A stretch of 64,000 nucleotides of DNA from positions 4,008,065 to 4,072,064 of the forward strand of contig NZ_CP026604.1 in the NCBI RefSeq assembly GCF_003063625.1, in the 5' to 3' direction. Shown here in pieces: positions 52,679 to 60,520 of the stretch. Position 1 is the first letter of the stretch. Each line of letters begins with the position of its first letter. Below the pieces are notes generated by a model. The model saw only the letters and a program-made list of their open reading frames with translations, made no database searches and was not told the DNA's origin. Source of the stretch: Saccharobesus litoralis (GTDB lineage Bacteria > Pseudomonadota > Gammaproteobacteria > Enterobacterales > Alteromonadaceae). The translations under genes were made by a program, and so were the position numbers.

Positions 52679-53665
52679 TTATGTTACTTGAGGCTGATAA
52701 TTTGTTTGTGTTTTGACCACGCCAAAACATATTTGTGCAAGCTTTCGCATCGCAGCGCCCAAGGCTTCCATTTTCGTTTTTCCTTTGGCTAATAAGCGCG
52801 CTTTCTGTGCCTTTATATCTGGATTATGCTGGCTAGCAACAACTGCTGCCATATACAATTTTTCTCTTATGTAACCCGGCCCTTCTTTGCTCAAGGTCGT
52901 TTTTCCAGCTCGCTTTCCGGACTCTTTCATCTTAGGAATTAACCCCAAATAAGCCGATAATTGCTTAGCATCCTTAAAATCTTTACTGGCAAATAAGCTC
53001 ACCATAATCCTAGAAATAACTGGGCCCACACCTTTGATAGTTAATAATAAATCTCTGTTTTTTCCTAAGTCTGGATGACGGTCAATATGGTCATCAATCT
53101 CTTCTGTGAGCTTATCAATTTCTTCTTTTAACGCTGAAATCATGTTTTCTAATGATTCAATTACACGTTTTGATGCACCTGAAAAATCAGCCGCTTCAAA
53201 TCGATTGTTTTCTCGTTGTAAATCTTTCTCTAATGCTTCCAATCGGCGCAGCATAGCTCTTAACTCCCTGAATTCCTTGGCCTCTGGCTGCCAATGAGAT
53301 AAAGAATACTGTCTGTCGTGGCCATACCTCGCTAGCATTATCGAGTCTGATTTATCTGTCTTGTGAACCAAATCTAAGGCTTGGGCATACTTGTATGCTT
53401 TACCAGGATTAGCTTGTTGTAAAATAAAGCCTTTTGCATGTAAAAAATACATCAAGGGTTCACTATAAACACCGGTTGGTTCAACGGTGATAACAATCTC
53501 TTGAGGTGTTAAACCTGTATTTTTAAGTAACCATTCGGCTAATGCTTCATGGCCTTGAGAGGTGTTTTTTAACACCTTTGTTTTCTTTTTATTTGTGGTG
53601 ACATCACGAAGCCAACACACGTCTAATTTATCTTTACTAACATCAATGCTTGTAAAAGCCTTCAT
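52679..53665 (-). CDS. IS110-family transposase
   Basis: 328-aa DEDD-type recombinase of the IS110 family, which uses a bridge RNA from its own non-coding end to pair donor and target DNA. The RuvC-like N-terminal part shows FTSIDVSKDKLDVCW, VEPTGVYSEPLMYFL and VHKTDKSDSIMLARYG (acidic residues). A coiled-coil linker (about 115-190) follows. The C-terminal Tnp domain has LTIKGVGPVISRIMVSLF and LSAYLGLIPKMKESGKRAGKTTLSKEGPGYIREKLYMAA with the catalytic Ser region. The frame looks intact. It sits between rmf and fabA with no flanking inverted repeats that I can see, as usual for the family. Confidence 0.93.
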   Translation of the reverse strand: MKAFTSIDVSKDKLDVCWLRDVTTNKKKTKVLKNTSQGHEALAEWLLKNTGLTPQEIVITVEPTGVYSEPLMYFLHAKGFILQQANPGKAYKYAQALDLVHKTDKSDSIMLARYGHDRQYSLSHWQPEAKEFRELRAMLRRLEALEKDLQRENNRFEAADFSGASKRVIESLENMISALKEEIDKLTEEIDDHIDRHPDLGKNRDLLLTIKGVGPVISRIMVSLFASKDFKDAKQLSAYLGLIPKMKESGKRAGKTTLSKEGPGYIREKLYMAAVVASQHNPDIKAQKARLLAKGKTKMEALGAAMRKLAQICFGVVKTQTNYQPQVT

Positions 53666-53731
53666 CTCTATTTACTCCCCTTGTACATGCAGCGTCAAGC
53701 GCTTGGATACCATTCAGTTTTATGGAGGTTA

Positions 53732-53801
53732 GGAAGCCAGAGTATAATCTACAAAACATCATTTTCTGATTAGGCGAGTTACACATACTTCACTGGCTTC
53801 C
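53732..53801 (-). ncRNA. Candidate IS110 bridge-RNA stem-loop
   Basis: GGAAGCCAG (53732-53740) and CTGGCTTCC (53793-53801) are perfect complements enclosing a roughly 52-nt partly paired loop, in the non-coding region just upstream of the IS110 transposase start. A long hairpin with large internal loops here is what an IS110 bridge RNA would look like. Location and shape only; no guide match was demonstrated. Alternatively it is exon sequence of the adjacent intron. Confidence 0.35.
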
Positions 53802-53805
53802 CGAT

Positions 53806-55776
53806 GTGATAAGTGCTAGCTAAACACCTATCACAGAGAGATACAAGGCGAGACTTTAGTCTTGCTCTTTTGGACAGAAAAATTTGCAGGCTCTGCAAGC
53901 ATAAATGCTCGCCCAGTGTGTTACGAGTTACCAACAGTACAAGGAAGGCTGGAAGGTAACGCAACTATATAAAACATGATGGTTTGGCCCATCCCATCGG
54001 CATTCAGGTGCAGGTGGAAACCACCTTATGCGGCATTGGTTAAGAGTCACTGTCGTGAGCGATAAGGGAAAGGCAAACACAATGATTTGTCAGGTGTGAG
54101 TTAAAGAGACGAACAGCGTAGGTGTCGAAATATTTAACCGTTGCATCCCGAAACCAAGCTACTGGGTGGAGTTTGGGAAGAGCTTAGAGGCAACCTGATT
54201 ACCAACTAAGCGGGAGCCGGCAAAGAGCTGACGTGAATTTAACTCGGGGTTTTATATGGAACGTAAGAACCAGTCGTTTTGATGTTAACAGATATCCTCG
54301 AATGGAAACCCCATGAGAGCCAAGTCTGAATGCAAAGCACTGGGGCGGAGCAATTCGTAGTAGTGATGATGATAGCTGTAATGGTTATCTAGCGAAGGGA
54401 TTGCCTCGTTTTAAATGAAACTTTCATCAACTGCTGCAGCAGGAGGAATGATTGAATTCAGCAAAACCATTTAGTATTTCGAAATGGACAGTTTATGAAG
54501 CCTGGTTACGTGTAAGAGCCAACGGTGGAGCGGCAGGAATTGATGAGCAATCGATGAGTGATTTTGAACAGGACTTGAAGAAGAACCTGTACAAGATATG
54601 GAATCGAATGTCATCGGGCAGCTATTTTCCACCGACGGTGAAGCGTGTCGAAATCCCTAAGGATAAGGGCGTTCGAGTACTAGGCATACCCACGGTATCA
54701 GACCGAGTTGCACAGATGGTCGTCAAGATGGAGTTGGAGCCTGAATTAGAATCGGTATTCGATAATGATTCTTATGGTTACAGACCTAATCGCAGTGCAC
54801 ATGATGCATTAGCGATAACGCGCCAGCGGTGTTGGCGATACGACTGGGTGATTGATTTAGATATCAAAGGCTTCTTTGATAACTTGGACTGGGTGTTATT
54901 GGGCAAAGCGTTACGCAAACATACCAATAACCCATGGGTATTACTCTATATCGAACGTTGGCTTAAAGCGCCAATGGAAACCTCGGATGGTCAGATAATA
55001 GAGCGAACGAAAGGAACACCACAAGGAGGCGTGATAAGCCCATTGCTAGCCAATTTGTTTTTACACTACGCATTCGACAAATGGTTGCGAAGAGAACATC
55101 CACATGTTCAATTTGCACGCTATGCGGATGATGCAGTGGTTCACTGTCGTAGTGAGCAAGAAGCAAAGGCGTTAAAGCAAGCTATTGAGCAACGCATGTT
55201 AGATTGTTGTCTAGAATGTCATCCAGAGAAAACTAAACTGGTTTACTGCTTTGATGAAGGTAGACAAGAAGCACATGAAGTCATTAGCTTTGATTTTCTT
55301 AGTTACTGTTTCAGGCCAAGGTTAGTAAGGAATCGGTGGGGTCGCATGTTTGTTGGCTTTACACCTGCTATTAGCCCTAAAGCGAAACAGAAAATTAGAG
55401 AGAAAGTTAAAGCGCTCAAGCTACATAAGCAAACGGGGTTAACGATACAAGAGTTGGCGTATAAGCTTAATCCGATGATAAGCGGGTGGATAAATTACTT
55501 CAGTCGGTTTTGGAAAACAGCATTAAGGCCACTTATGTCTTGGATAAACCTTAAATTGTTGAAATGGGCGAAGAAGAAATACAAACGGCTGAAATTCAGT
55601 TACCAAAGAGCAAGAAAATGGATGCAAAGGGTGTGTAATACACAACCGTATCTATTTTCTCATTGGCAATTTGGTTGCAGGCCGTAAATGGTGAAACGAG
55701 AGGAGCCGTATGAATTGAGAGGTTCACGTACGGATCTGTGAGAGGCTGAGGGGGAAGCTCCCTCGGCCTACTCGAC
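53806..55776 (+). mobile_element. Group II intron, class-D (RmInt1)-like
   Basis: About 1.97 kb. Proposed 5' end GTGATAAGTGC (53806), with GTGATA pairing to TATCAC at 53830-53835, then about 600 nt of structured RNA, the reverse transcriptase ORF, and a convincing domain V (55703-55736: AGCCGTA/TACGG with a GAGA tetraloop). Domain VI and the 3' end CCTACTCGAC follow, with the likely branch A seven or so bases from the end. Length and the endonuclease-less maturase match RmInt1-like introns. Ends are inferred to within a few bases. Confidence 0.75.
54452..55687 (+). CDS. ltrA: Group II intron reverse transcriptase/maturase
   Basis: 411 aa. RT blocks 0-7: GAAGIDEQS, RVEIPKDKGVRVLGIPTVSDRVAQ, YGYRPNRSAHDAL, the catalytic FARYADDAV, and GTPQGGVISPLLANLFLHY. 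The C-terminal GIIM maturase/X domain (about 310-400) includes LNPMISGWINYFSRFWK. No HNH endonuclease follows, as in class D introns, which use nascent DNA strands as primers. AGGAGG lies just ahead of a start that reads TTG (54452-54454: MNSAKPFS...). The frame is intact, so splicing and mobility are plausible. Confidence 0.95.
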   Translation: MNSAKPFSISKWTVYEAWLRVRANGGAAGIDEQSMSDFEQDLKKNLYKIWNRMSSGSYFPPTVKRVEIPKDKGVRVLGIPTVSDRVAQMVVKMELEPELESVFDNDSYGYRPNRSAHDALAITRQRCWRYDWVIDLDIKGFFDNLDWVLLGKALRKHTNNPWVLLYIERWLKAPMETSDGQIIERTKGTPQGGVISPLLANLFLHYAFDKWLRREHPHVQFARYADDAVVHCRSEQEAKALKQAIEQRMLDCCLECHPEKTKLVYCFDEGRQEAHEVISFDFLSYCFRPRLVRNRWGRMFVGFTPAISPKAKQKIREKVKALKLHKQTGLTIQELAYKLNPMISGWINYFSRFWKTALRPLMSWINLKLLKWAKKKYKRLKFSYQRARKWMQRVCNTQPYLFSHWQFGCRP

Positions 55777-55897
55777 CAAAAACTTAATACTTTAAAACTG
55801 CCTTTTTCGCAAAAGCCTCTAGATTAATTACCTTCTTCGAAGGACCTATGGCTTGTCAATTTGATTACACTGAATACTTACACTTAGACAAACCAAT

Positions 55898-56410
55898 TTA
55901 AAAATTAGACGTATCTTGGAACAAGCCTACTTTTAAATCTTTTGCTTGGTAAATAACTTTACCGTCTACAGCCACTTCACCATCGGCTAAACCCATGAAC
56001 AATTTGCGCTTAATTACACGCTTCATGTTGATTGTATAAGTGACTTTTTTAGCTGTAGGTAATATTTGACCGGTGAATTTTACTTCGCCTACACCTAATG
56101 CACGACCTTTACCTGGTCCACCAGACCAACCTAAGAAAAATCCAACTAATTGCCACATTGCATCTAAACCTAGGCAACCCGGCATAACAGGATCGCCAGG
56201 GAAGTGACAATCAAAAAACCAAAGATCAGGCGTAATATCTAATTCAGCTTTAATGATCCCTTTATCGTATTCACCGCCTTCTTCTGAAATTAAAGCAATG
56301 CGATCCATCATTAACATATTTGGTGCTGGTAATTGACTGTTGCCTGGTCCAAACAACTCGCCTTGGCTACATGCAAGTAGCTCTTCTCTGGTAAAACTGT
56401 TCTGATTCAT
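55898..56410 (-). CDS. fabA: 3-hydroxydecanoyl-ACP dehydratase/isomerase FabA
   Basis: Introduces the cis double bond of unsaturated fatty acids at the C10 stage. I start at the ATG at 56410 ([24 protein letters not shown]), giving 170 aa close to E. coli FabA (172); the longer frame would run through the operator. Active-site His in [23 protein letters not shown] plus the Asp of the same segment; C-terminus [10 protein letters not shown] is near-identical to E. coli. It lies downstream of lonH on the same strand, with an operator-like palindrome between them. Confidence 0.97.
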   Translation of the reverse strand: MNQNSFTREELLACSQGELFGPGNSQLPAPNMLMMDRIALISEEGGEYDKGIIKAELDITPDLWFFDCHFPGDPVMPGCLGLDAMWQLVGFFLGWSGGPGKGRALGVGEVKFTGQILPTAKKVTYTINMKRVIKRKLFMGLADGEVAVDGKVIYQAKDLKVGLFQDTSNF

Positions 56411-56446
56411 ATTCTGTTGGGTTATCTTAACTAAAAACGCGCATAC

Positions 56447-56470
56447 TTTAGCGAACAAGTGTTCGCTAAA
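56447..56470 (-). promoter_or_regulatory. FabR/DesT-like operator upstream of fabA
   Basis: TTTAGCGAAC (56447-56456) and GTTCGCTAAA (56461-56470) are perfect reverse complements around AAGT, 37 bp ahead of the fabA ATG. The AGCGAAC-N4-GTTCGCT core resembles, from memory, the operator of the TetR regulators FabR/DesT, which repress unsaturated fatty acid genes. It could also act as a hairpin at the 3' end of lonH. Confidence 0.6.
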
Positions 56471-56486
56471 CAACTCTGACTAGCAA

Positions 56487-58076
56487 TTAATTACGTGAAA
56501 GTTTTAATAATTGCCAAATTTTTTGTCTTAACGGCGGATGTGTCTCCACATCGCTTTCAAATCTATCTAATGAATCGCGCACTTTATCAAATAAATTGTC
56601 TTGTTCGTCTGCTTCCGCGGGTAAATTAAGTAAGTAATCGGATGCCTGTTTAACATGACTTATCGCGACAATTTTAAATGTTCCTTGCTTAATTGCATCA
56701 ACAACTCGTTGCGATAAATTAATATGAGCTAAATTACCTTTAGGAATTAATACCGTATGCGTCTCGTTAGGTGATAAAGCTTTGGCAATGTCATAGAAAC
56801 TTTCAATTTTTAAATCTAATCCGCCTACAACCAATACATTCCCTAACTGATCCATAGCCCCTGTAACAGCGACATTTTGATTCACTTTCACTTTTGCTAA
56901 GGCTGATAATAGTGCATACAACTCAGCTAACGATGCGCTGTCACCATCCACTTCGTGGTAAGACTGCTCAAAAACAATATTAGCAGAAACCGGCATTGGC
57001 GCGTTTTGCGCAAAGGTTCTTGACACGTAAGAGGATAAAATCATCATGGCTTTAGCATGAATATTTCCGCCTAAATCGGATTTACGCTCGATATCGCCAA
57101 TATCACCATCACCCAAATAGACATTAGCCGTAATTCGTGATGGTTCACCAAATTCTGCTGTGTCGGTTTCAACCACAGTAAGGCCGTTAATTTGTCCAAC
57201 AACTTGACCACTAGTATCGACTTTAATGGCTCCGCGTAAAAGTTGATCATAATTAAATTGCTTAGCATGGGAATAGAAGCCAGTGATATGTTTTACTGCT
57301 TCTTCAACATCGGATAATTCAAATTCAGCGTTTAAATGATTAAACAAAGCTTTTAAATAATGATGATCGAGCGATAACCAATTTTGATCTTCAACTTGAC
57401 GCGACAAAGCCCAACAAACATAAGGTAATTGTTTAACTGTGATAGCAGGACAATAATGCAAGCGTATATGAGATAACAATTGGCCAAGCACTTGCTCAGA
57501 GGTTTCTACCGCTAAATCGGTTTCATGTATTTTATGGTCGACTATTTGATTTAGTAGCGGATAAAAATGCAATAATTCATTTAACTCATGATTTGAGCCA
57601 TAAATGGTTAGTTGTGTTGCAAATGGCGCTTGCAAATGTTCAGCAACCACTAATTCAGCAGACGCATGATCATCAATTAAGTTAGAGGAATTAAAAATAC
57701 CATTGAATAAACTGGTAAATAAACAATCGGCCAGTTTGCTGTCGCTGAGTAATTTAGCCGAAGAAATACAAAGTCGTTTATGTTGATTAAAGTTGGCAGG
57801 TGTAAACTTCAAACCATCTGCGGTTTTTGTAAATTTGCCAAAAAGTTGGTTTACGGATTGGCTTGATATATCACACCAAGTATTATCAAAAAGTGTTGGA
57901 CTTAAATCTGCACTAATTAAAAAAGCCTTTTCATGACTTGTTTTGCTGTAATTCAAAAATGTCGTAAATTTAGGAAAGAGTAAATCATACTGGGCGTTAA
58001 TCCCGTGATCTTGAATATTCCAATTATGGGCTTTGTCTAAAATACTAAAACAAGACGTTAGTTGCTGTTCGGCCAC
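56487..58076 (-). CDS. LonH/YcbZ Lon-like protease
   Basis: 529-aa protein with an N-terminal non-ATPase domain and a C-terminal Lon protease domain. The Ser-Lys dyad is Ser380 in VDGDSASLAELYALLSALA and Lys423 in GGLDLKIESFYDI. Unlike Lon there is no visible intact Walker A, so it is the YcbZ/LonH type. The order fabA-ycbZ matches E. coli, where ycbZ is followed by matP; here spondin genes follow instead. Physiological substrate unknown. Confidence 0.9.
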   Translation of the reverse strand: MAEQQLTSCFSILDKAHNWNIQDHGINAQYDLLFPKFTTFLNYSKTSHEKAFLISADLSPTLFDNTWCDISSQSVNQLFGKFTKTADGLKFTPANFNQHKRLCISSAKLLSDSKLADCLFTSLFNGIFNSSNLIDDHASAELVVAEHLQAPFATQLTIYGSNHELNELLHFYPLLNQIVDHKIHETDLAVETSEQVLGQLLSHIRLHYCPAITVKQLPYVCWALSRQVEDQNWLSLDHHYLKALFNHLNAEFELSDVEEAVKHITGFYSHAKQFNYDQLLRGAIKVDTSGQVVGQINGLTVVETDTAEFGEPSRITANVYLGDGDIGDIERKSDLGGNIHAKAMMILSSYVSRTFAQNAPMPVSANIVFEQSYHEVDGDSASLAELYALLSALAKVKVNQNVAVTGAMDQLGNVLVVGGLDLKIESFYDIAKALSPNETHTVLIPKGNLAHINLSQRVVDAIKQGTFKIVAISHVKQASDYLLNLPAEADEQDNLFDKVRDSLDRFESDVETHPPLRQKIWQLLKLSRN

Positions 58077-58333
58077 AGTTAATCATTCTTCATTTAAAAC
58101 TGTGCGATAGTTTAGCGACTTTCTAAGTAAAGACTACTAATAAACCAATAAAACACAATAATGTGATGGTTCATTAAACCTTTCTATTATAATTACACTT
58201 AATATAATATCCCTTAATGTATGTTATGTTAAATAATAAAGATTGAACTAATTAGGATACTTTTGTGATATTTAGATAATCAAATTAGGATTTTTGTTTT
58301 TCATACTGTACTCAACTTAATAAGGAGTCAGTA

Positions 58334-59044
58334 ATGAAACTAACTAAAACAACCATCACTTTACTTTCTGCCCTAGGTGGATTTTCTTTTCTTTCGTCAA
58401 CTCACGCAGCCAATATTGAATTTGAACTTCATAACTTAACCCATGGCATAACGTTTACTCCGGTATTAGTGGCTGCCCATGATAATCAGTCTTCGCTTTT
58501 TACATTGGGTCAAACCGCGTCTACTGCTTTACAAAAAATGGCTGAAGGTGGTTCGATAGACGATTTAGAAACTCAGGTTAAAAACGCCAGTGGTAAAGTC
58601 GTTAAAAACCCTGCTGGTGGTCTACTGCATGCGGGTGAAAAAACCATGGGCATGCTTGATACAGAAAATAATATGTATCTATCGTTAACGGCCATGTTAT
58701 TACCAACCAATGATGGTTTTGTAGGCTTAGATAGTTGGAAAATTCCTACTGAGGCAGGTACTTACACTATTATGCTAAACGGTTACGATGCTGGAACAGA
58801 AGTAAACGATGAGATCATTGTCGATGGCAGTGGCGCTGTGGGTACGCCAGGTATTCCAGTAGCACCTAATGGCAATGGTGGTAAAAACGCCACGGGGGCA
58901 AGTAACAATGAAGCAAATGACAAAGTACATATTCACCCAGGCAATATTGGTGACACTGATACGAATGGTGGCATCTCCGATGTTGATAGTCGTATTCATC
59001 GCTGGTTAAATCCGGTTGCCAAGTTAATTGTTACTGTTAAGTAA
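58334..59044 (+). CDS. Spondin-domain exported protein
   Basis: 236 aa. A good signal peptide (KTTITLLSALGGFSFLSSTHA) is followed by a Spondin_N-type domain: IEFELHNLTHGITFTPVLVAAHD, LMLLPTNDGFVGLDSW-like TAMLLPTNDGFVGLDSW, NGYDAGTEVNDE, and HIHPGNIGDTD...RWLNPVAKLIVTV. The core fold in eukaryotes binds matrix components; bacterial copies are uncharacterised. AAGGAGT precedes the ATG. A paralogue starts 13 bp after its stop, then a two-component system, so this is likely the first gene of an operon. Confidence 0.88.
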   Translation: MKLTKTTITLLSALGGFSFLSSTHAANIEFELHNLTHGITFTPVLVAAHDNQSSLFTLGQTASTALQKMAEGGSIDDLETQVKNASGKVVKNPAGGLLHAGEKTMGMLDTENNMYLSLTAMLLPTNDGFVGLDSWKIPTEAGTYTIMLNGYDAGTEVNDEIIVDGSGAVGTPGIPVAPNGNGGKNATGASNNEANDKVHIHPGNIGDTDTNGGISDVDSRIHRWLNPVAKLIVTVK

Positions 59045-59057
59045 TAAGGTGGCTTAA

Positions 59058-59747
59058 ATGAAAACTCAACTATTTAAAACCGCCCTACTTTGTAGCGCAA
59101 TTTTGCTAGCTGCCTGCTCTGATGATGATGACAACACAACATCAGATACTGCTGATAAACCGACAATGGAATTTGAAGTTACGCTTAGTAACATCACCCA
59201 AGGCCAAATATTTTCACCGCCTATATTAGTGACTCATGACAACTCCGCATCTTTGTGGCAAGTAGGCTCCCCTTCAAGTGTGGCGCTTGAATATCTAGCC
59301 GAAGGTGGCAGTACTTCACAAACCGCAAACTTAAGTATTGTTGAACAAAGCTATGCTAAAGAAGCGCCAGTAAAGCCTGGTATGAGTACAAGTTGGACAA
59401 TCATGCTTGACGCTGAACAGAAAAAATCATTCTCTTTAGCAACCATGTTAATTCATACCAATGACGGTTTTACAGGGTTAACCGGATATGATTTGTCCAA
59501 CATGACCGTCAACTCTGTGATGTCTAAAATGCTCGGTGTTTACGATGCCGGTACAGAAGCTAACGACGAAATGCAGATGCCGGGAGCTGGCAACGAAGGG
59601 TTTAATGTTTCACGTGAAAATGACGTTGATCGGGTTTATATGCATGCTGGTGTCTTAACCGAAGCTGATTTATCGACCTCTGTTTTACAAGCAGAACATA
59701 AATTTGATAACCCTGTCGCAAAATTAGTCATCAAGCGCCTGCAATAA
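59058..59747 (+). CDS. Spondin-domain lipoprotein
   Basis: 229 aa, paralogous to the preceding gene. The signal LFKTALLCSAILLAACSDDDDN has a lipobox with Cys20 and then a run of Asp, suggesting export to the outer surface or retention signals different from the soluble partner. Spondin signatures: EFEVTLSNITQGQIFSPPILVTHDN, ATMLIHTNDGFTGLTGYD, VYDAGTEANDEMQ and YMHAGVL...HKFDNPVAKLVIKRL. A hairpin at 59760-59799 separates it from the response regulator. Confidence 0.88.
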   Translation: MKTQLFKTALLCSAILLAACSDDDDNTTSDTADKPTMEFEVTLSNITQGQIFSPPILVTHDNSASLWQVGSPSSVALEYLAEGGSTSQTANLSIVEQSYAKEAPVKPGMSTSWTIMLDAEQKKSFSLATMLIHTNDGFTGLTGYDLSNMTVNSVMSKMLGVYDAGTEANDEMQMPGAGNEGFNVSRENDVDRVYMHAGVLTEADLSTSVLQAEHKFDNPVAKLVIKRLQ

Positions 59748-59759
59748 AATAACGCTAAA

Positions 59760-59799
59760 ACCGCTCTACTCTTTCAAATAATGAAAAAAGTAGAGCGGT
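59760..59799 (+). promoter_or_regulatory. Hairpin abutting the response-regulator start codon
   Basis: ACCGCTCTACT (59760-59770) and AGTAGAGCGGT (59789-59799) are perfect complements with an 18-nt loop. The right arm ends at the base before the ATG at 59800 and includes the only purine-rich sequence (AGAGCGG) that could serve as ribosome site. Folding would therefore hide the initiation region. Confidence 0.65.
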
Positions 59800-60504
59800 A
59801 TGAGTGCAAAAATTTTGTTGGTGGAAGATAGTCAAGATATTGCCAATATCATTTCTATTAACCTAAGTATGCTTGATTTACAGGTTCAGGTATTTCATGA
59901 CGGCAGTGAAGCTTATCGTCAACTTAATCAAGATATTGATCTGGCCATTTTTGATATTACCTTACCCGGCACTGATGGATTAAAGCTGTGTAAAAGATTA
60001 CGCCAGCTGCAACCAGAAATCCCTATTATCATGCTCACGGCTAAATCCGGTGAGCTAGATATAGTAAAAGGCTTAGAAAATGGTGCTGACGATTATTTAA
60101 CTAAACCATTTTCAGTATTAGAGCTACAAGCACGGGTTAAAGCGCATTTACGAAGACGGCAGCCAAAACAAACCAGTCGAGTCACAGTGGTTGATACGCT
60201 TGCCTTTAACGACTTATCCATCGATCCGAATCAATATCAAGTAAGCCGCAGCGGTAAAACTATTGAAACGACAAGTAAAGAATTTGAATTATTGTTTTAC
60301 TTAGCCAAACACGCCAATCGAGTCTTTAGTCGCGAACAGCTTCTTGATGAAATTTGGGGCTACCGACACGATGGCTCAGCACATACTGTCAACTCAACAG
60401 TTAATCGATTGCGCAATAAATTGGAAATGGATCCGGGCAATCCACAATGGTTAAAAACGGTATGGGGCGTTGGTTACAAATTTACCCCATGTTTATCTTA
60501 TTAA
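59800..60504 (+). CDS. OmpR/PhoB-family response regulator
   Basis: 234 aa. Receiver domain (1-115) with the phospho-acceptor Asp52 in LAIFDITLPGTDG, acidic pocket ED near 9-10, Thr80 and Lys102. The C-terminal winged-helix domain (about 130-232) shows TSKEFELLFYLAKHANRVFSREQLLDEIWGYRHDGSAHTVNSTVNRLRNKLE, the OmpR-type recognition region. It is encoded with its kinase 16 bp later, and is likely to control the spondin genes, though that is inference. Confidence 0.95.
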   Translation: MSAKILLVEDSQDIANIISINLSMLDLQVQVFHDGSEAYRQLNQDIDLAIFDITLPGTDGLKLCKRLRQLQPEIPIIMLTAKSGELDIVKGLENGADDYLTKPFSVLELQARVKAHLRRRQPKQTSRVTVVDTLAFNDLSIDPNQYQVSRSGKTIETTSKEFELLFYLAKHANRVFSREQLLDEIWGYRHDGSAHTVNSTVNRLRNKLEMDPGNPQWLKTVWGVGYKFTPCLSY

Positions 60505-60520
60505 ATTTGATTATTACAAC

